This document shows, in pieces, positions 56,170 to 64,000 of a stretch of DNA of 64,000 nucleotides. Below the pieces are notes generated by a model that did no database searches, had not been told where the DNA came from, and saw nothing but the letters and a program-made list of their open reading frames with translations. Positions within the stretch are counted from its first letter, which is position 1. The number at the start of each line of letters is the position of its first letter. This stretch comes from Schistocerca nitens (lineage: Eukaryota > Arthropoda > Insecta > Orthoptera > Acrididae). The DNA lies in contig NC_064614.1 of the NCBI RefSeq assembly GCF_023898315.1, forward strand, positions 72,862,501 through 72,926,500, in the 5' to 3' direction. The translations under genes and the position numbers were made by a program.

Positions 56170-56598
56170 GTTAATTCTTACAAAGAAGAAGACAGCAACC
56201 AGACACTATTAATACTGCTATTTATTTAGGTAAATAGCGCCGTTACCGGTTTCGAACTGGCAAGTTCATCATCAGACGGGTCTTCACACGATTTTCAAGA
56301 TACACATTACATTATTGCTGTTTTCGATTTTTATTCTTCCACTGTGCAGAAGCGTTTTTGGTGTGTTATTGCCGCGCGGAGTTTTCGACGGCAACAACAC
56401 ACCAAAAAAAAATTCGCCACAGTGGAAGAATAAAAATCGAAAACGGACAATAATGTAGAGTGAATATTGAAAATCATGTGAAGAGCCGTCTGAAGATGAA
56501 CTTGCCAGTTCGAAACCGGTAACGGCGCTATTTACCTAAATAAATAGCGGTATTAATAGTGTCTGGTTGCTGTCTTCTTCTTTGTAAAAATTAATGTA
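56170..56598. mobile_element. foldback element, two ~210-bp arms
   Basis: Near-perfect inverted repeat: 56170-56382 pairs with 56392-56598 around a short loop (CGCGGAG region). The arms begin TTACAAAGAAGAAGACAGCA. Both arms contain a hammerhead-like core. No coding capacity. Confidence 0.88.
56485..56526 (+). ncRNA. hammerhead-like motif, locus 3 (in foldback)
   Basis: GCCGT (56485-56489), CTGAAGA (56490-56496), T, hairpin GAACT-TGCC-AGTTC (56498-56511), GAAAC (56512-56516), and ACGGC (56522-56526), which is the exact complement of the opening GCCGT. The opposite arm encodes the same core as CTGATGA. Confidence 0.4.
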
Positions 56599-57129
56599 CG
56601 TTAGTTGTACACAGCAACGGTCCCACCATATGAGTTTTAGACAAAATAGCATTATTTTTATATTTCAACAATAAAAAGAACAAAAAATAATGTAATGAAT
56701 GAAACTCAAACGACCTAAAAAAAAATGAATGTTTGTGAGGAATGCGTGTAAACTGGAGAAAACATGGCAACCAAAATTGAGAACGTGAGGGTTTTCGAAA
56801 GAAAGTGAAAAGAAGACGCAGACAAATATTCCCAGAGGAACAGAAGAAACAGCAGTGGAGAGAACGACCAAATATGGGGAAGCCACATGAAAAAATTCCA
56901 TAAAATAAGAACACGGAAGTAGTCGATGAACATGGTCCATAATTTGCCTGATCCGGCTCAAAACAGATAAAACAGCGACTACAGCTTCAGTGGACCTGGG
57001 AATGTTTGCTACAGACGGAAGGGAAATAAATGAGTTAATGTGTATGGGGAGACGCAGTGCGACGATGATGTCCTAAGATTCACAATTCTGGTCCACAGGA
57101 AAGTACGCGAAATGCGTCTGCCGATAATA

Positions 57130-57443
57130 TCAAATGGTTCAAATGGCTCTGAGCACTATGGGACGTAACATCTCAAGTCATCAGTTCCCTGGAACTTAGA
57201 ACTACTTAAACCTAACTAACCTAAGGACATCACACACATCCATGCCGAGGCAGGATTCGAATCTGCGACCGTAGCGGTCGCGCGGTTCCAGACTGTAGCG
57301 CCTAGAACCGCTCTACCATACCGGCCGGCCTAACCGAAGGACATCACACACATCCATGCTCGAGGCAGGATTCGAACCTGCGACCGTAGCGGTCGCGCGG
57401 TTCCAGACTGAAGCGCCTAGAACCGCTCGGTCACACCGGCCGG
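57130..57443 (-). repeat. SINE family A with duplicated tRNA head, copy 9
   Basis: One full copy (57130 to about 57330) is followed by an extra head of about 110 bp (to 57443), both containing the B-box complement. A single 12-bp target duplication CTGCCGATAATA at 57118-57129 and 57444-57455 encloses both, so they inserted as one unit. Confidence 0.9.
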
Positions 57444-57455
57444 CTGCCGATAATA

Positions 57456-59040
57456 ACGAAAACACAAAACAGTTACATGTACTTACCTTTCCATCAATCT
57501 CAGTTTCATGATGACTGACATGTAATTAAGGAAATACCATGTGGTATCAAATGTAAGTCATATTTACCCTTAGTGTACAGTTAAAGATTAGTACAGATTC
57601 CACTGAAAAGTTTCTTCTTCCTACGACTGAAATCCAGGTTGATGAAAGCATTAGCAGCAGTGCACCAAGTTTGTTAAAGGACAAGAGAAGTTGCCAAGCC
57701 TATGTTCGACTTGTACTAACCCGACTGATGTCGCAACATACTTCCGTGAATCAATCAAGCGAACAGGAAGTGACGCGGGATTTTTCAGGCGCGCGAGAGG
57801 CTTCGTGCATGGGAGTAAGTCGGCGACGGTGTCTAACTGAGGTTTATCAGGTCTCTGTGATTGGAAACAAAACAGAAGGACTCGGATACTGGGCTATGGA
57901 GGTAGGAATGAAGAAACGAGCTTCTGCGTCGGTACCTTGGTCTGAGTCTCTTGCATCTGTCCTTATAAATGAACATGTCGAAGAGCACAGACACTGTATC
58001 ATAATTTCAGTGAGAGTAGGATAGCTGAGGCTTACCAGATACTCAAATTACTAGGACAAGTAGCCTGCCTGGCCAATCACTTTGACTCGAGCCATGAAAA
58101 GGATTCAGTTTCTTATTGCACAATGCTCCGTTACACATCACACTGTAATTGACAGTCAGTCATATGTACAAGTAAGCCGTGATAGACTGACTAGCCGCTG
58201 CCCGGAGGTACGTAAGAATGCTTGTCCTTCTTCGTGTATAAGTTTACTTTAATGAGTTCTTTCACTTACATAGTTTTTTGCTGTTGGCTGACGGACACCA
58301 GAGGCTGGTCTGCTGAAAGGAACTCTCGAACTGTTGAACTCTGCCGTGCTCGTCAACAGGTGCTCTCTTTGTGCTGTGTTAGGGGTGTTTGCTTATAGAT
58401 GGTACGTGACCACGTCACATTTTTACCTGAATTTCGTAATCAGCCACCTTGATATTAGCGCTTTCTTAATGCTCGCGACCTCATACTGATCTGACGAGAG
58501 CGTCTAGCATCTACATTTCCAGGCTCTACTTCTTAAAATTGTTACCAAGAAGACATTGTTGGCGCTACCTTCATGGTACGGTCATTGTAGGCAGAAGGTT
58601 GTGCAACTGAATGGTGTGCAACCACGGTTTCTTCTGACTTCTTGGGTAACGTGCTGATAGTTGTCCAGTCCTGTTGAGCAAGAGCATTCGGCATAGACTT
58701 GAAACTTTCTCAAAACACGATTTTCATATGGTTTAGGAAAATTCGCCCTCTACTATGACGTCCCTAATGGGGGAATCGAGGACCTATATAGCCTCAGTAT
58801 CACCTCTCATGGGCACAGATAGTCTCTGTCTATAGCTGCTGTGTATCTCTGGAGCAGAAGCAACATTATATCCCTCCTCGAAAAGATGGAGAGGACCATC
58901 ATGACAGATCGTTGAAACAGAAATCACTTGTCTGGATGAAAATAAACTACCAGAAAGGCTAGCCAGAGACATGGTAGTTCTGTCAGTGTTTTGTGAAAGA
59001 ACTTCCACTTGATATTCAGTGGACGATTCTTGTTTCTCTA
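57456..59040. other. LRR intron, unassigned
   Basis: A 117-codon ORF at 57671-58024 has no recognised motif or splice context. Nothing else supported. Confidence 0.35.
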
Positions 59041-59043
59041 CAG

Positions 59044-59274
59044 GTCGCCCATAACCAGCTGACAACACTTGAGCCCAAGCTGCTGGCTCCTCTAAAGCAT
59101 CTACAGGTACTGGACATGTCTCACAACGCGCTCACTGCAGTGGACGGCGTGTGGCTGTATCACCAGCTGCCACTGCTCGACGTCTCCCATAACATTCTGC
59201 GGGACATCAGTCTTCTTGGACCAGGCAACGTGTCGCATATTGATGCCTCGCAGAATGCCATCGAGTGGTGGGAG
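59044..59274 (+). CDS. LRR gene, exon 5 of those visible
   Basis: Internal exon of 231 bp (77 codons), phase 0 at both ends. TTTCTCTACAG precedes it and GGAG followed by GTAAGT ends it, a strong donor. It encodes VAHNQLTTLEPKLL, then LQVLDMSHNALTAV, LPLLDVSHNILRDI and VSHIDASQNAIEWWE, so at least four more LRR units. The ending in a strong donor means the gene continues. No further exon was recognised in the remaining 4.7 kb, which is mostly a virus-like remnant plus LINE and SINE insertions. No transmembrane segment, TIR domain or C-terminal cap is visible, so receptor versus secreted status is undecided. Confidence 0.82.
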
Positions 59275-60425
59275 GTAAGTCAATAGGTAATCGTCTTATA
59301 CACAGCTTGTGAGTTAAGTAAAAATCTAATGATATACAAGTTACTAATAGACCATACGTAGGGAGCAATGGGGTGAAATGCCAGAGATTAGGACTAACCA
59401 AAGTATAAGAAAATGACAAGTTACACATAAATGTTCGTTACTTACAACTAAGCTTGACTCAGTGCCAATCACGTGCAATTGGCAGTAGAGGTCAACTTCA
59501 ACCCCCCCCCTCTTCCCCCTCCTTTTTCCCCAAGGAGAAGGATCTTCGTAAATTACAAGCAGCACCAGTGTGAAGAAACGCGAAACATGTAACTGATGCT
59601 TGGTAATCTTCGCCTGAACAGGCCATTACAGCCCAACGATCTTATCGTTCACAGTTAGTTCTATGCCCAAAATATTATTTTTATGACACATTAGTGCCAC
59701 AATTACTGCTCTAGGACAACACTAATTACCATCATCTTCAATTCTTGTGATACATCTTTTAGTCTTTTTGTCTTCAGCTAGATTTATTGTTTTTTTACCT
59801 CTAACACTTCAAGCAACTGCTATAATCTGAATATTAAATGAAGTATCCGCTATATTAATTATCTGATCAGATGTTATGTATCTCTGATTTTATTGCACAA
59901 AACGTGAAAAGATTATCTGATGTTTTATATTCTGTAAAAATTGGCTAATACATTTTTGGATTTTATCTTCAAATTATCTCCTTTTATAATATTAGTTCTC
60001 TTTCTATCATAGAATTGAGTGCTTTCGTTGTATAATTTGTTTCCTCACTAATGGTATCGAGTTTAGAAATATCAATGAAGACAATTTTGTTGCCAACAGA
60101 CCAAACCTGAAATTTTTCATTAGATCTCGGTCTTATTTCTCTTATCTCAAATAAACCCTTTTTACATGGCTCAGTCTTTTTTTTTTCTTGATCAAATAGT
60201 TGCTGCTGAATGGATCAATTTGATCTAGTGTCACTATTTTTTCTTGTCTTGGTTATCGAGCTTTTTCAATAACATCATCATCAAATCTGAAAAAATAATT
60301 TAAATTAGGCACTCATTTTATCCCTTATCAAGTTCTTGAAATAATTTTTGATGAAATTTAGACTCCTGTAGCCCAATAGCATTAACTAACTCTGATTTCT
60401 TTAATTTACTGTATCCTTTAATACT

Positions 60426-61372
60426 CTCTTTCAAATTCTGAAGGTGGCAGGGAGCGAAAGGCTATTTACAATTTGTACAGAAACCAGATGGCAGTTATAA
60501 GAGTCGAGGGGCATGAAAGGGAAGCAGTGGTTGGGAAAGGAGTGAGACAGGGTTGTAGCCTCTCCCCGATGTTATTCAATCTGTATATAGAGCAAGCAGT
60601 AAAGGAAACAAAAGAAAAATTCGGAGTAGGTATTAAAATTCATGGAGAAGAAGTAAAAACTTTGAGGTTCACCGATGACATTGTAATTCTGTCAGAGACA
60701 GCAAAGGACTTGGAAGAGCAGTTGAACGGAATGGACAGTGTCTTGAAAGGAGGATATAAGATGAACATCAACAAAAGCAAAACGAGGATAATGGAATGTA
60801 ATCAAATTAAATCGGGTGATGCTGAGGGGATTAGATTAGGAAATGAGACACTTAAAGTAGTAAAGGAGTTTTGCTATTTAGGGAGCAAAATAACTGATGA
60901 TGGTCGAAGTAGAGAGGATATAAAATGTAGACTGGCAATGGCAAGGAAATCGTTTCTGAAGAAGAGATATTTGTTAACATCGAGTATAGATTTAAGTGTC
61001 AGGAAGTCGTTTCTGAAAGTATTTGTATGGAGTGTAGCCATGTATGGAAGTGAAACATGGACGATAACCAGTTTGGACAAGAAGAGAATAGATGCTTTCG
61101 AAATGTGGTGCTACAGAAGAATGCTGAAGATTAGATGGGTAGATCACATAACTAATGAGGAGGTATTGAATAGGATTGGGGAGAAGAGAAGTTTGTGGCA
61201 AAACTTGACTAGAAGAAGGGATCAGTTGGTAGGACATGTTTTGCAGCATCAAGGGATAACAAATTTAGCATTGGAGGGCAGCGTGGAGGGTAAAAATTGT
61301 AGAGGGAGACCAAGAGATGAATACACTAAGCAGATTCAGAAGGATGTAGTTGCAGTAGGTACTGGGAGATGA
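60426..61372 (+). pseudogene. RTE-like reverse transcriptase C-terminal part, open
   Basis: Open from the truncation point to the stop at 61370-61372. Visible motifs: VRQGCSLSPMLFNLYIE, the active-site region LRFTDDIVILSETAKDLEEQ (Thr in place of the Ala of F/YADD), MNINKSKTRIM, FCYLGSKITDDGRSREDIK, MYGSETWTITSLDKKR, FEMWCYRRMLKIRW and EGKNCRGRPRDEY. The absence of stops and the perfect target duplication point to a young insertion. It lacks the endonuclease and the first RT motifs, so it is dead on arrival. Clade by resemblance to BovB/RTE proteins. Confidence 0.8.
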
Positions 61373-61450
61373 AGAAGCTTGCACAGGATAGAGTAGCATG
61401 GAGAGCTGCATCAAACCAGTCTCAGGACTGAAGACCACAACAACAACAAC
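60426..61450 (+). mobile_element. RTE-like LINE, 5'-truncated insertion
   Basis: Enclosed by a perfect 13-bp target duplication ATCCTTTAATACT at 60413-60425 and 61451-61463. The 3' end is (CAA)n-like, CCACAACAACAACAACAAC. It interrupts the - strand sequence encoding IKGYSKLKKSEL. Confidence 0.9.
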
Positions 61451-61749
61451 ATCCTTTAATACTAAGATTTTTAGCTCTGGCTTTTGAGTTCACTTACTTT
61501 CAAATTATGAAGAGGAGAAGGTAAATTATTTCAAAAGGTTAAATTAGTTAAATCATCTTTTCTAAATCTGCTATACGCCTGTGAATAATTCCTTCTTCAA
61601 TATTCATGGAGCTGAGTGACTGTAAGCTCTCTAAAAGCCTCAGTCGTTTATTAAGAATAAATCCATTAGGTCTGTAAAACAAGAGATATGAAATATTAGA
61701 AGTCTTGTTAAAATAGTAATTAATCAAATTTAACCTTCAGCTACTTTTA

Positions 61750-61937
61750 CTGGCCAGAGTGGCCATGCGGTTCTAGGCGCTACAGTCTGGAACCGAGCGA
61801 CCGCTACGGTCGCAGGTTCGAATCCTGCCTCGGGCATGGATGTGTGTGATGTTCCTAGGTTAGTTACGTTTAATTAGTTCTAAGTTCTAGGCGACTGATG
61901 ACCTCAGAAGTTAAGTCGCATAGTGCTCAGAGCCAAT
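61750..61937 (+). repeat. SINE family A, copy 10
   Basis: Target duplication TACTTTTA at 61742-61749 and 61938-61945. Shares GGCGACTGATGACCTC and AAGTCGC with copy 5. Confidence 0.9.
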
Positions 61938-62100
61938 TACTTTTATATGTTTGACTGACAGTAAATGTTTTTCTCAATCACTTGTATTTATTTCTTTTCC
62001 GCATTTACAAACAAATTTTTCGTTTTAGCTTGTCTTCTTGTTGGTAAATCTCACATTTACTTGAGTGTTGGTTCTTATAAAAACAGATAAAGTAAAACAA

Positions 62101-62364
62101 CTAAAATCTACAATTACTTGAAAGTTTATACATTTTTTTAGAATTAGGATTGGCTGCTGCAGCTGATGCTACATTAGTTTCGTTTGTCAACATTTTAGTG
62201 TACTCATCACTTGAAATTTGTTTTAGAAAACTTTTGTAATTTGATGTATTTTTCAAAAAGAACTTTCTTATTTCTATAAAAATTTCTTTTATAAATTTTT
62301 TCACATTCAATACAAATACGCCCATGCTTATCCGCTGTATACATGAGTAAATAAAAATTATCAA
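62101..62364 (-). CDS. 87-aa ORF of the Polinton-like remnant, unassigned
   Basis: Lys/Phe-rich small ORF (KKFIKEIFIEIRKFFLKN) with an Ala/Ser stretch near its end. No family recognised. It lies downstream of the protease-like piece on the same strand and may be part of a decayed gene read in a shifted frame. Confidence 0.25.
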   Translation of the reverse strand: MIIFIYSCIQRISMGVFVLNVKKFIKEIFIEIRKFFLKNTSNYKSFLKQISSDEYTKMLTNETNVASAAAANPNSKKMYKLSSNCRF

Positions 62365-62425
62365 TTGGTTTCTCTATTTCACATTTTTAAACTTTTTGCC
62401 TTCCATTTATTAAGACAAATTTTTA

Positions 62426-62990
62426 TTAGATTAATGAATCAAAAACAATTTTTATTTTTTGAGTCTTACAATAATCAGTTATAAAAACGCCATGGTAATA
62501 TTTAATTTTTAATTGTTTAATTATTTTTTGTGTATTGGAACTACTTAATGAATCAGGATAGAAATCGATTATTTTTTGAAACTCTTTTCCAGATCCTGTG
62601 CCTTTCTTATTCAATGCTTGATTGTATCTTTTCTGTTCTTCCATTTCTGCTTCAGCTTTTTTCTTATTAATTACTGCATTTGGGATTGCTGCAGAACTAT
62701 GAGCAAGTGAGCTAGTTGTTGCTATATATGGTAATGCAGCTAATAGTAATGGAAGAAATCCAGCTTCATGTTGTGATTGTTCTTTTCCTTCTTGTTAGCT
62801 ATTCAATAATCATTTTCACAGCAGGAATATCTTATGTAATTAATAAATTTCCACCAGTTTTTTTTCTTTCTTTCTTTTTTGTGCATCAGTTGGAAACGAT
62901 TCAATACTATGTAATTGTTCATTTTTTAATTTAATTTTAATTGATTTTGGTTTAGTCTTTCCACTTGGTAGCAAAGTATGATCAACTGAA
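62426..62990 (-). pseudogene. minor-capsid-like protein fused to protease-like start
   Basis: The - strand frame begins near 63000 (MNNYSVDHTLLPSGKTKPKS, then IKIKLKNEQLHS), is broken by stops at about 62820, then shows the hydrophobic AGFLPLLLAALPYIATTSSL and the charged KKKAEAEMEEQKRYNQAL. It ends in QLKIKYYHGVFITDYC. The hydrophobic segment followed by a charged helix resembles the small pX/minor capsid proteins of Polintons. The last motif recalls the (F)RGVFMRD start of their adenovirus-type protease, without any catalytic residues remaining. Assignment from memory of insect Polinton-like loci. Confidence 0.42.
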
Positions 62991-63079
62991 TAGTTATTCA
63001 TTTATGTGGATTAAAAATATATAGGGAATAATATTTTACACTCCCAACCATTTTCATCCACACCTAAGAACCCATGGCT

Positions 63080-63420
63080 GCAACCATTCCTTATTTTGTC
63101 TTTTCATACATAATTCTGCTAACTGTAGTTGCTGCTAATTTTTCTCCTAATGAAACATCACTTGCATGCTTTCTTTCTTTTGCAGCTAATTGAAGTTCTT
63201 TATCAGCTTCATGTCTAGATTCAAAATGTTTATAACCTCTATATGCTATATCATGTTTTTACAAGCTTCGTCTAATTTATTTTTTCCTGGATCTCCAAGT
63301 GAGAATCTTTCATCTAGTTTAGAAAAAGACCAACAATATGAATATCCTGGCAGATGCATTGTGAAATTATGTAAGCCACATTTTACTAATCCTTTACCAT
63401 GTTTTTCACTTTTCCAAGAT
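63080..63420 (-). pseudogene. phospholipase A2-like domain, frameshifted
   Basis: The - strand frame at 63246-63524 includes MHLPGYSYC and GDPGKNKLDEACK, the calcium-loop side of the parvovirus/Polinton-type PLA2-like domain. Downstream of a homopolymer-associated frameshift at about 63240, a second frame carries the continuation with the His-Asp active-site context (HDIAYRGYKHFESRHEAD), ending near 63100. In viruses this domain helps particles leave endosomes. Here the frame is broken, and a Gly position of the loop is changed to Trp. Confidence 0.6.
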
Positions 63421-64000
63421 GTGTGCAGAAGATTATTTAAAATTCTGATCAACTGTGGAATTCCCTTTGGATTGTTGACAATGAAATCACTAAATTTATA
63501 GCTCAATATATTCATTATTCCCACTTTTTCATTGCCATAATTTTTATTCTAGACCAGTTCTTCTCCATGAATTACAGATAATCTATCAATTAATTGACAG
63601 ATATTATTTATCCAAACACATTTGATTGGTTTTTCTGAGTATTTTTTTACTAAGCTCTTGCCAACCTTTTTTCAGTGCTTTGAAATAAATGATCATAATT
63701 TTTTTGTCTCAGTTCTGGAAAGAAATCATCAGGAATATGTTTTACAATATATTTATATTTATTCCTCTACTCGATTTTATTTTATTTGGATTATTATCAG
63801 AATATAATAGTCCATAATGGTAAAATATATCTGCATAATTTGATAAATCAGAACCTGTGAATAATGTATTGATGTCTTGCATAGTTATCTGTTTTTGAGT
63901 TAAAAGATTCATTAATCGTTCTGTACCTTCATATGTCCTATCACCAATAGTTATTTTATCTCCATTAAATATTACTGCTAATGTACCTACAAATTTAAAT

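Larger units (their letters stand above)
59700..64000 (-). mobile_element. decayed Polinton/adintovirus-like element
   Basis: Successive - strand remnants running off the right edge: a protein with GDRTYEGTERLMNLL (63790-64000), WINNICQLIDRLSVIHGEE (about 63550-63620), a PLA2-like ORF, a hydrophobic minor-capsid-like protein with a protease-like start, and a basic IKGYSKLKKSEL segment. The set matches, from memory, the gene complement of insect Polinton-like elements. The terminal part 59980-60410 also holds VWSVGNKIVFIDISKLD in a - strand frame. Stops and frameshifts are frequent. A LINE (60426-61450) and a SINE (61750-61937) are inserted. Confidence 0.5.

Overview
This is a eukaryotic window dominated by transposable elements, almost certainly from an insect with a very large genome. 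An orthopteran such as a grasshopper or locust is my best guess, from remembered repeat families (an inference, not proven here). The base composition is AT-rich. I see no operons, no rRNA and no CRISPR. The only host gene I can support is a split leucine-rich-repeat (LRR) gene on the + strand. Its five exons lie at 10097-10258, 23251-23651, 32357-32541, 48304-48471 and 59044-59274. Each is bounded by AG and GT, the reading phases are compatible across all four introns (2, 1, 0, 0), and the exons encode about 382 residues. Its introns of 9-16 kb are packed with mobile elements. First and last exons were not found.

Layout. 0-5 kb: tail of a possible Penelope-like element interrupted by a 1422-bp Tc1-like transposon, then a transposase fragment and a second Tc1-like element. 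5.5-9 kb: retrotransposon fragments, a SINE, a long-armed MITE and a Tc1 fragment. 9.6-13.7 kb: GA- and CA-repeats, a mariner-like pseudogene and SINEs. 14-18.1 kb: a LINE fragment carrying a nested mariner and SINE. 18.1-21.5 kb: a Helitron-like fragment, then a 2.8-kb element with about 220-bp terminal inverted repeats. 21.5-30 kb: LINE debris, SINEs, possible Penelope debris and a Tc1-like element. 30-32.2 kb: a Helitron-like repeat holding a second 1422-bp Tc1 copy. 34.3-37.1 kb: a solo LTR, then the 5' half of a CR1/Jockey-group LINE. 37-40 kb: two tail-to-tail piggyBac remnants. 40.8-43.2 kb: two Tc1-like pseudogenes. 43.2-46.8 kb and 49.2-52.6 kb: AT-rich sequence with nothing recognised. 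46.8-48 and 52.8-53.5 kb: LINE 3' ends. 53-55 kb: Tc1 remnants. 56.2-56.6 kb: a foldback. 59.7-64 kb: a decayed Polinton/adintovirus-like element on the - strand, interrupted by an RTE-like LINE and a SINE.

The most interesting locus is 18597-21375. It is a compact TIR-bounded unit with AGT...ACT ends like Polintons. It carries an intact small protein, the C-terminal tail of a Polinton-type integrase, the C-terminal half of a parvovirus/bidnavirus-like superfamily 3 helicase (Walker A missing), and a small Ala-rich ORF apparently driven by a TATA box inside the right TIR. The mixture of Polinton and parvovirus parts recalls the proposed origin of bidnaviruses. The left TIR is partly duplicated in tandem. 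A separate structural signal is a recurring hammerhead-like CTGANGA-hairpin-GAAAC motif at three loci. Most other genes are dead transposases whose stops, frameshifts or lost catalytic Asp residues are described in the entries.
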